Source: Acidithiobacillus sp.
GTDB taxonomy: Bacteria > Pseudomonadota > Gammaproteobacteria > Acidithiobacillales > Acidithiobacillaceae
Direction of reading: 5' to 3'
DNA: 43,651 nt
Assembly (NCBI RefSeq): GCF_023255755.1
Contig: NZ_JAGDVS010000084.1
Span: 1 to 43,651, forward strand
The position numbers and the translations under genes are program-made. The notes beneath the pieces were generated by a model. It searched no databases, was not told the origin of the DNA, and worked only from the letters and a program-made list of their open reading frames with translations. This document shows, piece by piece, positions 1 to 8,579 of this stretch. The stretch's first letter is position 1. Each line of letters starts with the position of its first letter.

Positions 1-175
1 CGGCCCAATGCGCCCGTGCAGCCGCCGTCATTTTCTTGGAATCATCCAGACCATAAAGGGGTGCGCGCAGAATCACCGCCGCAGCCACCAGCGGCCCCGC
101 CAGGGGCCCCCGCCCGGCTTCGTCCACGCCCGCACACCGGGGACCCCAGTGTTCGAGGATTGGCGCGCTTTTCAC
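1..175 (-). CDS. rnhB: Ribonuclease HII, N-terminal part (runs off the window)
   Basis: RNase HII cleaves the RNA strand of RNA-DNA hybrids and nicks at misincorporated ribonucleotides in the cytoplasm. Translating the minus strand gives a typical N-terminus with the catalytic DEAGRG motif, followed by PLAGP and, further on, a DDSKK motif, all hallmarks of type II RNase H. I chose the GTG at 173-175 as start, because no ATG lies in this frame near the conserved block; the ribosome-binding site is weak. The gene follows lpxB by 13 bases, the same lpxB-rnhB order as in E. coli. Only about 58 codons are inside the window, so the 3' end is missing. Confidence 0.88.
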   Translation of the reverse strand, partial: MKSAPILEHWGPRCAGVDEAGRGPLAGPLVAAAVILRAPLYGLDDSKKMTAAARAHWA

Positions 176-188
176 GGATTCACCGGCT

Positions 189-1316
189 TCACGCCAGCAT
201 CTCGCGGAGTACCTGCTGCAATTGCTCGGGAGGATTACCTTCCAGCAGACCGCGCAGTTTTTGCAATTTCGCCACCTGTTCGGAGCCCGCCGGACCCAAA
301 AGCGCCGCCAATGCACCGGCCACCTGGGCGGGCACGAAGGCATCCTGCAGGAATTCCGGGTATACGGCCTCTTTGAGCAGAATATTGGGCATGGCCACGA
401 AAGGGGTCTTCACCAGTCTTCGGACGAAAGCAAAAGTGAGAGCGTTCAAAATATAGACGACCACTGCCGGGCGCTGCATGAGTGCGGTTTCCAGTGTGGC
501 GGTACCGGAGGCGACCAGCACCACATCAGCGGCCGCTAGCACAGTTTGCGTCTGAGCGACCACCAGCCGTGCATCTTCCGGCCCGGCACCCTGTTTCCAG
601 AGCCGCTCCCAGAGGGGGCGTAACTCCTCCCTGGCCAAGGCCACCAGAATCCGCAGATCCGGCATTTGTTCGCGCAAACGTCGCGCCGTTTCGGCATAAC
701 GCAACGCCAGCCGTTCCAGCTCACCACGTCGACTCCCGGGTAAAAGCGCAAGCACCTGGCCATCTGCCGCCATGTTCAGCCTTGCCCGCGCGTTTTCCCG
801 ATTTGGCGCTGCTGCAGTCTGCGCCAACAGAGGATGTGCCAGCACATGCACCGGCACCCCCGCCTGTGCATAAATGGGCACCTCAAAGGGAAAAAGAACC
901 AGCATGTGGTCCACCACGCGCTTGATCTGATGAATCCGCTGCGAGCGCCAGGCCCAGATCTGTGGACCCACCACGTAGAGCACCCGAATACCCAGCTTTT
1001 TAGCCATCTTGGCGATGTGCAGATTGAAAGCCGGATGGTCAATCAGCACCACACAATCCGGTCGTTCCGTCTGCAGATGCTGCCGAATCTGCCCATAGAG
1101 CCTGCGCAGGCGGCTGTAGTGTCGCAGGACTTCGACCAACCCGATCATCGCCAGCACTTCACCATCGGCAATGTTTTCCACTCCCGTTGCCTGCAGGCGG
1201 GATCCAACCACCCCCGACCATTGCAGATCGAGTCCGGCCTGCGCTGCATTCGCCATGATTTCCAGCCCGAGATTTTCGCCGGAACGCTCTACCGCGAGGA
1301 TAAAGGCCTTGCTCAA
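189..1316 (-). CDS. lpxB: Lipid-A-disaccharide synthase
   Basis: LpxB (GT19) condenses UDP-2,3-diacylglucosamine with lipid X to form the beta-1,6 lipid A disaccharide at the inner face of the cytoplasmic membrane. The 375-aa length is normal. Conserved features are IDHPAFN around residues 92-98, which keeps the aspartate equivalent to E. coli Asp98 (here D93), VGPQIWAWR near 116-124, LPGSR near 192-196 and ASGTATLE in the C-terminal half. Two motifs deviate: the usual AGExSGD near the N-terminus reads AVERSGE (E10, S12, E14), and the usual GHxxxD block reads AHPLLAQ. It lies 4 bases after gnnB, so its substrate probably carries GlcN3N with amide-linked chains, which may explain the drift. 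Confidence 0.95.
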   Translation of the reverse strand: MSKAFILAVERSGENLGLEIMANAAQAGLDLQWSGVVGSRLQATGVENIADGEVLAMIGLVEVLRHYSRLRRLYGQIRQHLQTERPDCVVLIDHPAFNLHIAKMAKKLGIRVLYVVGPQIWAWRSQRIHQIKRVVDHMLVLFPFEVPIYAQAGVPVHVLAHPLLAQTAAAPNRENARARLNMAADGQVLALLPGSRRGELERLALRYAETARRLREQMPDLRILVALAREELRPLWERLWKQGAGPEDARLVVAQTQTVLAAADVVLVASGTATLETALMQRPAVVVYILNALTFAFVRRLVKTPFVAMPNILLKEAVYPEFLQDAFVPAQVAGALAALLGPAGSEQVAKLQKLRGLLEGNPPEQLQQVLREMLA

Positions 1317-1320
1317 GGCC

Positions 1321-2430
1321 TTAGCCGTGCAGGGTGCGACGGATCACGGTAGCGATCCTGGCAATCTGCTCCTCACGCAGTTCCGGAAACATGGGCAACG
1401 AGAGTACCCGCTCCGCCAGACGTTCTGCCACCGGACAATGGGCGTGGGCCTGGTGCGCAAACATCTTCTGCTGATGTCCTGGAATTGGATAATAAATGGC
1501 GCTGGCAATGCCTTCAGCATGGAGGGCGGCCTTCACCGCATCCCGCGCGTTCAACTGAATCGTAAACTGATGGAATACGTGGTGATAACCTGCTGGAGAT
1601 TCCGGCAATTGCAGGTCGAGACCCGCCAGATGCTCGGCGTACCACCCTGCCGCCTGCCGCCGTCCGGTGTTATAGGCCGCCAGATGCGGGAACTCCGCCC
1701 GCAGAATCACCGCCTGCATTTCGTCGAGGCGGCTGTTATAGCCCAACACGTCATGGTGGTAGGTCTGCCAGGAACCATGGTTGCGCAGTCCGCGCAGTTT
1801 ACGTTCCAGCTCCGCATCCGCCGTCACCACCATGCCACCATCTCCGGCAGCACCGAGATTTTTGCTGGGGAAGAAAGAAAAACAGCCGATATCGCCAAAA
1901 CTGCCCACCCCCTGTCCGTTAATTTCGGCACCAATGGCCTGAGCACAATCCTCAACCACCCGTAAACCATGCTTCTGAGCGAGCGCCATGATGGCGGGCA
2001 TATCCGCGGGCAAGCCGTAGAGATGTACGGGGATGATCGCTTTGGTCCGCGACGTAATGGCGGCCTCGATACCGGCTACGGTCATGGCGTAAAAACGATC
2101 ATCCACATCTACAAAGACCGGCGTAGCACCCACATAAAGCACGGCTTCCGCAGTCGCAATGAACGTAAAGGTGGGGACGATCACCTCGTCGCCGGGCCCG
2201 ATTTCCAGGGCACGCAGGGCCAGCATCAGGGCATCCGTACCGGAAGCGCAGCCCACACCATGGGCAACACCGGAGAGGCATGCCAGCTCCGTCTCCAACG
2301 CACGTCCATGATTTCCCAGGATAAAACTGGCATCGTCCAGAATTTTCCCTATCCCCGTCAGAATCTCATCCCGCAGCGGCGCAAAGTGCGCGCGCAAATC
2401 GACCATGGGAATTGTTATATTTTGAGTCAT
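1321..2430 (-). CDS. gnnB: UDP-GlcNAc 3-ketosugar aminotransferase GnnB (DegT/DnrJ/EryC1 family)
   Basis: This is a PLP-dependent sugar aminotransferase of the DegT/DnrJ/EryC1/StrS family. In A. ferrooxidans GnnB transaminates UDP-3-keto-GlcNAc, using glutamate, to UDP-GlcNAc3N, the precursor of lipid A with an amide at position 3. The 369-aa protein has SGTDAL near 63-68 (phosphate contact), EDCAQAIG at 160-167 with D161 for the PLP ring nitrogen, and FFPSKNLGAAGDGG with K190 as the expected Schiff-base lysine. It lies between gnnA (45 bases upstream) and lpxB (4 bases downstream) inside the lpx operon. The family signature is certain; the exact substrate is inferred from the lpxA-gnnA-gnnB-lpxB context and from published work on Acidithiobacillus. 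Confidence 0.9.
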   Translation of the reverse strand: MTQNITIPMVDLRAHFAPLRDEILTGIGKILDDASFILGNHGRALETELACLSGVAHGVGCASGTDALMLALRALEIGPGDEVIVPTFTFIATAEAVLYVGATPVFVDVDDRFYAMTVAGIEAAITSRTKAIIPVHLYGLPADMPAIMALAQKHGLRVVEDCAQAIGAEINGQGVGSFGDIGCFSFFPSKNLGAAGDGGMVVTADAELERKLRGLRNHGSWQTYHHDVLGYNSRLDEMQAVILRAEFPHLAAYNTGRRQAAGWYAEHLAGLDLQLPESPAGYHHVFHQFTIQLNARDAVKAALHAEGIASAIYYPIPGHQQKMFAHQAHAHCPVAERLAERVLSLPMFPELREEQIARIATVIRRTLHG

Positions 2431-2475
2431 GCATCACCGTCCAAAAAAAAGTCAAAACCTGCACCGGCATTACGC

Positions 2476-3417
2476 TCAATGCTGCAGAAAAGCCTCCACG
2501 GCTATCCGCACCTGCAGCGCCGCCGCCAGCACCCGCCGACCCGCGATGCCATCACAAAACACCGGCCGGTGCGCTACGATGGCGCTCAGAAAATCCTCAA
2601 TCTCCGCCGCCAAGGCATCCCGTTTGGGTAACTCCACGGCCTCATCACGCACACCGGGAATTCCCGGCACTGTTCCCGCACCGCGATGGTAGATATGCAG
2701 GGTGTTGTTGAGAAAATCCACCGAGGCATAACGATCCTGCCAAAAGATACGCATGCGCCGCGCTGGCTCCCGCACTACCCGGGAGGCCGCCAGGTTGGCC
2801 ACGGTGCCATTGTTCAGCGTCATCCAGGCATTGGCCATATCCGCCTTGTCCGTTACTGCCGCGACACCCACGGCGCGCACGTCCACGGGTTCGGCGCCAG
2901 TCAGCAGTAAAGTCAGGTCCAGATCGTGAATCATCAGATCCATGATCACGTCGATATCCAGCGAGCGTGGCTTGAAAGGCGCCAAGCGCTCTGCCTCCAG
3001 GTAGCGGGGCGCTCCGTAGCCAGCCCGCCGCAAATGCTGAATAGCCGGATGTACCCTTTTGATGTGACCAACCGCCAGCACCAGATGGCGCTCCTGTGCC
3101 ATGCCGATCAGCGCGTCCGCTTCTTCGGTATCCAGGGTAAACGGCTTTTCGACCAGGCAGTGTACACCGGCCTGCATGGCCGCTTCCGCTGCCGCGAAGT
3201 GGGTAGAGGTGGGAGTGGCAATGGACACAGCATCCACTTCAGCCAGTAATGCACCAACGCTGGAAAAAGCACGGCACCCCAATTCGGCGGCAACCTCCGT
3301 GGCCCGTTCCCCATTCTCGTCAAAAACACCTGCCAGTTGTGAGATTGCGGCATATTTCTGCGCATGAAAGCGGCCAAGATGGCCGACACCAATAACGCCG
3401 GTTCGTATATTGATCAT
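2476..3417 (-). CDS. gnnA: UDP-GlcNAc 3-dehydrogenase GnnA (Gfo/Idh/MocA family)
   Basis: This 313-aa NAD-dependent oxidoreductase belongs to the Gfo/Idh/MocA family. GnnA of A. ferrooxidans oxidises the 3-hydroxyl of UDP-GlcNAc so that GnnB can aminate it. Visible features are the Rossmann motif GVIGVGHLGRFHAQ near residues 8-21, the STHF segment near 72-75, and EKPFTLD near 90-96, the family's catalytic EKP. The C-terminal half is the usual alpha/beta substrate domain. Its ATG overlaps the TGA of lpxA (ATGA, bases 3414-3417), so it is translationally coupled to LpxA, the acyltransferase that would use the product. A generic dehydrogenase with another sugar substrate cannot be excluded from sequence alone, but the neighbourhood argues strongly for GnnA. 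Confidence 0.9.
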   Translation of the reverse strand: MINIRTGVIGVGHLGRFHAQKYAAISQLAGVFDENGERATEVAAELGCRAFSSVGALLAEVDAVSIATPTSTHFAAAEAAMQAGVHCLVEKPFTLDTEEADALIGMAQERHLVLAVGHIKRVHPAIQHLRRAGYGAPRYLEAERLAPFKPRSLDIDVIMDLMIHDLDLTLLLTGAEPVDVRAVGVAAVTDKADMANAWMTLNNGTVANLAASRVVREPARRMRIFWQDRYASVDFLNNTLHIYHRGAGTVPGIPGVRDEAVELPKRDALAAEIEDFLSAIVAHRPVFCDGIAGRRVLAAALQVRIAVEAFLQH

Positions 3418-4196
3418 GGTCGGGTAATTCCGCGATGCGTATTACGAATAAAATCCAAAAGGTAGGCCACCTCTGGAGCAGTCAGTCCGCGCTGCAGCAC
3501 TTCATCCATCGCGTCTTCCAGGCGCCGCCCTGAGCGAAACAACAGGCGATAGGCGCGCTTAATCTGCAAAATGGTCTCCCGGGAAATCCCGCGCCGGGCC
3601 AGACCGCGCACGTTAATGCCATGCAAACTGGCATGATTACCTGCCGCCATCATATACGGCGGGATGTCCAGGGGTGCCATGGTACCGCCGCCGAGAATCG
3701 CGTGAGCCCCCACCCGCGCATACTGATGCACCGCCGACAGGCCGCCGAGGATGGCGTGATCTTCGACACTAACATGGCCGGCGAGCGTTGCTGCATTGGC
3801 CATCACCACCTGATCGCCAATACAACAGTCGTGCGCCACATGGCAGTAAGCCATGAGGAGGTTGTGATGACCAATCCGCGTTATTCCACCACCTTTCACG
3901 GTGCCACGATTGATGGTCACAAACTCACGTATCGTATTGTACGAGCCGATTTCGAGCGCAGTAGGTTCACCTGTGTAGCCAAGGTCCTGCGGAGCAGTGC
4001 CGACAGATGCAAACTGAAAGATATGGTTATGGGTTCCCAAGCGGCTGGGACCCTCAATCACTGCATGCGCACCAATTTGACAGTGATCGCCGATTTCCAC
4101 CTCTGCACCAATGACCGCAAAAGGCCCGATTACGCAATCATCGCCGATCCGTGCCAAGGGATCGACGATGGCCTGCGGATGAATCTGTGCGATCAT
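3414..4196 (-). CDS. lpxA: UDP-GlcNAc(3N) acyltransferase
   Basis: LpxA transfers a 3-hydroxyacyl chain from ACP to position 3 of the UDP-sugar, the first step of lipid A synthesis, in the cytoplasm. The 260-aa protein has a long left-handed beta-helix of hexapeptide repeats (residues about 1-185) and a helical C-terminal domain. The CHVAHDC segment carries H119 and H122, the latter matching catalytic His125 of E. coli. The GNHA motif and a RRG(I/F)SRE block typical of LpxA follow. Because gnnA and gnnB lie directly downstream, it probably prefers the 3-amino substrate and forms an amide, as shown for A. ferrooxidans LpxA. It overlaps fabZ upstream and gnnA downstream by 4 bases each. Confidence 0.97.
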   Translation of the reverse strand: MIAQIHPQAIVDPLARIGDDCVIGPFAVIGAEVEIGDHCQIGAHAVIEGPSRLGTHNHIFQFASVGTAPQDLGYTGEPTALEIGSYNTIREFVTINRGTVKGGGITRIGHHNLLMAYCHVAHDCCIGDQVVMANAATLAGHVSVEDHAILGGLSAVHQYARVGAHAILGGGTMAPLDIPPYMMAAGNHASLHGINVRGLARRGISRETILQIKRAYRLLFRSGRRLEDAMDEVLQRGLTAPEVAYLLDFIRNTHRGITRP

Positions 4197-4639
4197 TGGG
4201 CATGCTCGCGTAGCGTCGCCATCAGCAGCGCAGAGGCCACTTCCGCGCCATTAACCAGCGCCACCGTTTCCATCTGCCACATACCGGAACGCCGGCGGCT
4301 CACATTGGCGATGAGTTCCAGCTGATCGCCGGGCGTCACCGGCTTGCGGAAACGTGCCTTATCGATCCCGGCAAAATAAACCGCTGCATTCTCGCCATAC
4401 TTGTCTTCGGAAACAAAGGCGAGAAGGGCCGCCGCCTGGGCGAGCGCTTCAATGATGAGGACACCTGGCATAACCGGAAATCCTGGGAAATGCCCCTGAA
4501 AATGCGGCTCATTCATGGTGACATTTTTCAAAGCACGTAAACGCTTCCCAATCTCTATTTCAACCACCCGATCCACCAGCAGAAATGGATAGCGATGTGG
4601 CAAGCGTTTAAGAATATCCTGAATATTCAGCTCATTCAC
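4193..4639 (-). CDS. fabZ: 3-hydroxyacyl-ACP dehydratase
   Basis: FabZ dehydrates 3-hydroxyacyl-ACP in fatty acid elongation and competes with LpxA and LpxD for the 3-hydroxyacyl-ACP pool. The 148-aa protein is a single hot-dog domain. [13 protein letters not shown] near residues 13-25 is the family's N-terminal signature. [20 protein letters not shown] at 49-68 contains the catalytic histidine H50 and glutamate E64. The start overlaps the end of lpxD by 8 bases and the stop overlaps the lpxA ATG by 4 bases, the usual lpxD-fabZ-lpxA order. Confidence 0.98.
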   Translation of the reverse strand: MNELNIQDILKRLPHRYPFLLVDRVVEIEIGKRLRALKNVTMNEPHFQGHFPGFPVMPGVLIIEALAQAAALLAFVSEDKYGENAAVYFAGIDKARFRKPVTPGDQLELIANVSRRRSGMWQMETVALVNGAEVASALLMATLREHAQ

Positions 4640-5693
4640 GATCAGACGGCTCCCCGTTTGTAGATAAATCCTGCCCGACTTTACGCTCGATTCGCTTCAC
4701 CCGACGGAACAGTGCATCCAGCCCGTCGAGACGCGCGACGACACGTCTCCAGCGGTTCACTTCCTGTGCAGGGATCACCCCTGAATAAACACCGGCACGA
4801 CGCAAAGAATGAGTCACAGCGCTCTGTCCAGCGATCATACAGCCATCGGCAATTTCTATGTGACCGCTAATCCCTACCTGACCACCAATACGGCAATGAC
4901 GGCCAACCCGCGAACTTCCCGCAATACCTGTCTGTCCGGCAACAACCGTATGCGCGCCGATCTGGACGTTGTGCCCGATCTGCACCAGATTGTCTATCTT
5001 TACCCCATCTTCAATCACCGTGTCTGCCAGTGCGCCGCGGTCAATGCAGGAGTTGGCACCAATCTCCACGTCATTTCCAATAAGTACACGACCCACCTGC
5101 GGTATCTTCAGAAACCGGCCACCTGCCTCGGCAAAACCAAAACCATCGGCACCAATCACTGCGCCCGCATGGATGATGCAATCGGCACCCAACTTGCAGC
5201 CCGCATAAACTTTAACACCGGGATAAAGATGTGACCCACGTCCCACCTCCGCGCCCGCACCGATAAAGGTGCCGGCCTCCAGCCAGACACCTGCCGCGAT
5301 CACCGCTCCAGCCTCTATCTGCACGTAGGCATCAATGCGGGAATCAGGATCCACCTGCGCGTCTCGCGCCAGTTGTGCGGTATGATGCAGTCCAGGCTGA
5401 AGGGCGCCCTGCGGATAGATGTACTGCATAATCCGCGCAAATGCCGCGTAGGGATTGTCCGTCAACAGACAGTTCCCGGAAAAATTCTCCGCATCCTGCG
5501 GAGTAATAACCACAGCTCCTGCCTTACTCGCTTTTAACAGAGTTCGCAAATGCGGGTCCTGATAAAAAGTGAGCTCCCCACTGTCGGCCGTATTGAGCGG
5601 TGCCACTGCACTAATCTGATACCCCGCATCGCCACGCAATTGGGCGCCAGCCACTTGCGCAAGATCACCGAGGAGATACAAGCCACGCGCCAC
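4632..5693 (-). CDS. lpxD: UDP-3-O-(or 3-N-)acyl-glucosamine N-acyltransferase
   Basis: LpxD adds the second 3-hydroxyacyl chain, to the 2-amino group, after LpxC deacetylation. From the GTG at 5691-5693 the protein is 353 aa, close to the usual length of about 340. It has the N-terminal uridine-binding domain (LTFYQDP near 44-50) and then a hexapeptide beta-helix. IGHNVQIG carries the expected catalytic histidine, and a helical, Arg-rich C-terminus ends the protein. The frame stays open upstream to 5834, but that part overlaps skp and lacks LpxD similarity. The GTG is one base past the skp stop with a GGCGGT ribosome-binding site, so I prefer it. A TTG four codons later is possible. Confidence 0.95.
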   Translation of the reverse strand: MARGLYLLGDLAQVAGAQLRGDAGYQISAVAPLNTADSGELTFYQDPHLRTLLKASKAGAVVITPQDAENFSGNCLLTDNPYAAFARIMQYIYPQGALQPGLHHTAQLARDAQVDPDSRIDAYVQIEAGAVIAAGVWLEAGTFIGAGAEVGRGSHLYPGVKVYAGCKLGADCIIHAGAVIGADGFGFAEAGGRFLKIPQVGRVLIGNDVEIGANSCIDRGALADTVIEDGVKIDNLVQIGHNVQIGAHTVVAGQTGIAGSSRVGRHCRIGGQVGISGHIEIADGCMIAGQSAVTHSLRRAGVYSGVIPAQEVNRWRRVVARLDGLDALFRRVKRIERKVGQDLSTNGEPSDRE

Positions 5694-5694
5694 G

Positions 5695-6231
5695 CTATTT
5701 ACCGCCAGCCGACTGAACTGGAACTGGTTTATTCGCCATCGCTGCCACCACCTGCGAGGTAATATCAATGGCGCCATTGACATAAAGCACAGATTTATCA
5801 TTGAGGATGACCGTATAATGCCCGGCGCGCCCAATCCTGCTCACCACTTTGACCAATTGATCCTGTATATTTTTCAGAATCTGATTACGTTGATAGTTCA
5901 AACCATCCTGGGCCTGTCGCTGGAACTGCTGCAAATTGAGAATCATACTTTGCAACTGCGCCTCTCGTTCCTGTCTTTGTGCATTGGTCAGATGCGGAAA
6001 ATCTTTTTCCAGGGTCTTTTGAAAGGTGTCGACCTGTTGCCGCCTGGCCTCGATTTCCTTCTGCTTCGCTTCTACCTGTTTGTTGAGGCTGATCGCACCG
6101 GCCTGCGCCTCAGGCAATTCGCGCAAAGCGCGGTCGAGATCCACAAAGCCGATCTTCAGCGGGTCTGCCCACGCCACCGCCGAAGTTAGCATCAATAGAA
6201 GAACGATCCCAATACGCAGTTGCCAATTCAT
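5695..6231 (-). CDS. skp: Periplasmic chaperone Skp/OmpH family
   Basis: Skp captures unfolded outer-membrane proteins as they leave the Sec channel and delivers them to the BAM complex. The 178-aa precursor has a clear signal peptide (hydrophobic residues 7-20, likely cleavage after AWA at 22). A beta-strand, [11 protein letters not shown], is followed by a long charged coiled-coil region (about 45-115) rich in K, E and Q, the tentacle of the Skp jellyfish fold. It lies between bamA and lpxD, the standard bamA-skp-lpxD order, 17 bases after bamA. Confidence 0.95.
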   Translation of the reverse strand: MNWQLRIGIVLLLMLTSAVAWADPLKIGFVDLDRALRELPEAQAGAISLNKQVEAKQKEIEARRQQVDTFQKTLEKDFPHLTNAQRQEREAQLQSMILNLQQFQRQAQDGLNYQRNQILKNIQDQLVKVVSRIGRAGHYTVILNDKSVLYVNGAIDITSQVVAAMANKPVPVQSAGGK

Positions 6232-6248
6232 ACCCTAACACCGCACCA

Positions 6249-8579
6249 TTAAAAGTTATTACCCACGGTGAACTGCAAGGGCTGGGTCAAATCGTTCGGT
6301 TGCTTGTTGAGCGGTACGGCGACAGACAGGCGTAGCGGTCCCATCGGGCTGATCCACAGGAACCCGACACCCGCCGTCGTCCGCATTTGACCTAAATTCG
6401 GAAAATAATTATTTGACGAAGAGCCATCTGCATTGACCCCATAAACCCATCCACTGGCCGTAAATAGGGACATCCGGAAATTGTTATTGTCTGCGAGGCC
6501 AGGAAGCGGGAAATACAAACTGGCATTAAACAGTAACTCGCGAGTGCCGCCCACAGGATAGCCACCTACCTGTGGTCCTAACGAATAGGTCTGATAACCC
6601 GGCAGGGTGGTCGGACCACCCAGGTAGTAGTTATTAAAGAATGGTACATTTAGGCCACCATAACCGTTGATAAAGCCATAGCGCCCGCTCAACCCACCCG
6701 TTAACCAGGAAGTGATGGGATGATAGTAGTCCGCCTTAATCTCCGCCTTGTACCAGCGTAGCTTCGCGGGGGGCACCGCCGCCTTCAGCGCCAGACTTCC
6801 GTAAAAGCCTTTAGTGGGAAATATCGGGGAATTCCGGCTGTCGTAAGTCAGGTCATTCCCAACCGTCAACGCCGTGGCCGTACTACCAAATGTATTGACG
6901 TAGTTCTGGTAAATTGCTGGTGGATTGGTAAACAGATTAATCGTCGTGTTACTAAAGCCCAACGACATATAATCATAGACATACTGCATCACCGGGATAC
7001 CCAGCGTGGCGGTTCCGCCGTAATCAATTTCCTGATAAGGGGCTACGGACAGAATGGAAAGATTGGTGTTGTTCCGATATAAGCTGAAGCCGAGACTGAT
7101 GCCGTCCGGCGTAAAATACGGGTCTGTAAAGGAGAGATTGTATGCCGTCCCCAGGCCGCCCACATTCGCCGAGAACGACAGGGCGTTACCCGTACCCATA
7201 AAGTTGTTCTGACTGATCGAACCGTTGAACAAGATACCCTGGGCATTGGAGTAGCCGACACCGATACTAAAACTGCCCGTAGGCCTTTCGCTCACATGGA
7301 CATCCAGATCCAGTTGATCTGGATGCCCAGGAACCGGTATGGTTTTGGTATCAATCTTGTCATAAAAACCCGTTTGCTGCAGACGCAGCTTGGAGCGTCG
7401 GATCAGCGCACCATCATAAAGTGCGCCCTCCATCTGCCGGAATTGACGCCGTACCACATAGTCCCGGCTTTTATCATTACCGGTGATCTCAATGCGGCGA
7501 ATATAGACCTTGCGACCAGGATCCACCGCAAAGGTCAGAGCCACTTCGTGGGTTTTTTCATCCACTTTAGGCACCGGCGTGGTATTGGCAAAAGCGTAGC
7601 CCAAGTCTCCCAGCTTATCTGCAATAGCGCTATTGGTGTCGTTGATTTTGGCTCGGGAAAACACTTGTCCCGGCTTGATCTCCACCAGTTTTTCCAGTTC
7701 CGGCTTCGGTACGACTAAATCACCACTCAGACCTACCGATTGGATATGATAGAGATCCCCTTCGTTCACATTGACAGTGATATAGACAAAGCGTCGATCT
7801 GGAGACACTTGTACCTGGGTGGACTCGACATCAAAATTCAGATAACCGCGATCCAGATAATAGTTATGGAGTTTCTCCAGACCCTGCATAAGTTTTTCAC
7901 GCGAATAACGATCATTTTTGGTAAAGAAGGAAAAAGCATCCGGCGCACCGATACTGAAAAGACCGCGCAGACGACTTTCAGTGAAGGCATGATTACCAAC
8001 AATGGTCACCTGCTTGATGGTCGCTTGCTCACCTTCCTTCGCGTCAATATGGATGGCTACCCGGTTACGCGGCAACTTTTCTACTCGCGCATGAATCTTG
8101 GCATTGTAATAGCCCATGCCTTCATACTGTTCCTGCAGACCATGCACCACCTGATCGAGGATCGAACGATTAAAGATGTGCCTGTCCACTAGGCCGACAC
8201 CCTTGAGCGTGCCGTTCACATCGCTTTTGGAAAAAGCCTTGATGCCCTCCATCTTGATACTGGAGATGATGGGCCGCTCTTGCACGATGACCAGCAGATT
8301 GTCGCCAGAACGGGCAATGGTCACATTCTTGAAGAATCCCGTGGAATAGAGATCCTTGATGGCCTGCTGGGCCTTCTGGTCATCCACCTGCTCGCCAATA
8401 TGGATGGGCAGGTAGTTGTAAACCGTACCAGGCGCGATATGCTCCAGCCCACGAATTTCTATATTCCTGACTGTAAAGGGCGTAAATGCCCAGGCTGGTG
8501 CCGCCCAGGCGGCGGTAACACAAGCCACACTGGCAGCGAGGAGAATGGGGGAGGCCGAACTGAGGCTGAATTTTTTCAC
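6249..8579 (-). CDS. bamA: Outer membrane protein assembly factor BamA
   Basis: BamA is the core Omp85 protein that folds and inserts beta-barrels into the outer membrane. The 776-aa precursor has a signal peptide (cleavage likely after AWA, residue 31). About five POTRA domains follow up to roughly residue 430, the first beginning TVRNIEIRGLEHI. The rest is a 16-strand barrel ending in phenylalanine, as expected for the C-terminal beta-signal. The barrel contains a VGFLW(I)SPMGPLR segment near the end, matching the conserved GxGxxxxSPxGPxR block. It starts with GTG at 8577-8579, overlapping the rseP stop (GTGA), so translation is coupled to rseP. Confidence 0.98.
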   Translation of the reverse strand: MKKFSLSSASPILLAASVACVTAAWAAPAWAFTPFTVRNIEIRGLEHIAPGTVYNYLPIHIGEQVDDQKAQQAIKDLYSTGFFKNVTIARSGDNLLVIVQERPIISSIKMEGIKAFSKSDVNGTLKGVGLVDRHIFNRSILDQVVHGLQEQYEGMGYYNAKIHARVEKLPRNRVAIHIDAKEGEQATIKQVTIVGNHAFTESRLRGLFSIGAPDAFSFFTKNDRYSREKLMQGLEKLHNYYLDRGYLNFDVESTQVQVSPDRRFVYITVNVNEGDLYHIQSVGLSGDLVVPKPELEKLVEIKPGQVFSRAKINDTNSAIADKLGDLGYAFANTTPVPKVDEKTHEVALTFAVDPGRKVYIRRIEITGNDKSRDYVVRRQFRQMEGALYDGALIRRSKLRLQQTGFYDKIDTKTIPVPGHPDQLDLDVHVSERPTGSFSIGVGYSNAQGILFNGSISQNNFMGTGNALSFSANVGGLGTAYNLSFTDPYFTPDGISLGFSLYRNNTNLSILSVAPYQEIDYGGTATLGIPVMQYVYDYMSLGFSNTTINLFTNPPAIYQNYVNTFGSTATALTVGNDLTYDSRNSPIFPTKGFYGSLALKAAVPPAKLRWYKAEIKADYYHPITSWLTGGLSGRYGFINGYGGLNVPFFNNYYLGGPTTLPGYQTYSLGPQVGGYPVGGTRELLFNASLYFPLPGLADNNNFRMSLFTASGWVYGVNADGSSSNNYFPNLGQMRTTAGVGFLWISPMGPLRLSVAVPLNKQPNDLTQPLQFTVGNNF

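Noticed and set aside
1-456. Plus-strand open frames over rnhB and the end of lpxB
   Set aside because: Both are opposite to clear minus-strand genes and encode proline/arginine-rich, low-information sequences.
5694-5834. Longer N-terminus for lpxD reaching into skp
   Set aside because: The extension overlaps the end of skp out of frame, has no LpxD similarity and lacks a ribosome-binding site; the GTG at 5693 gives the usual length.
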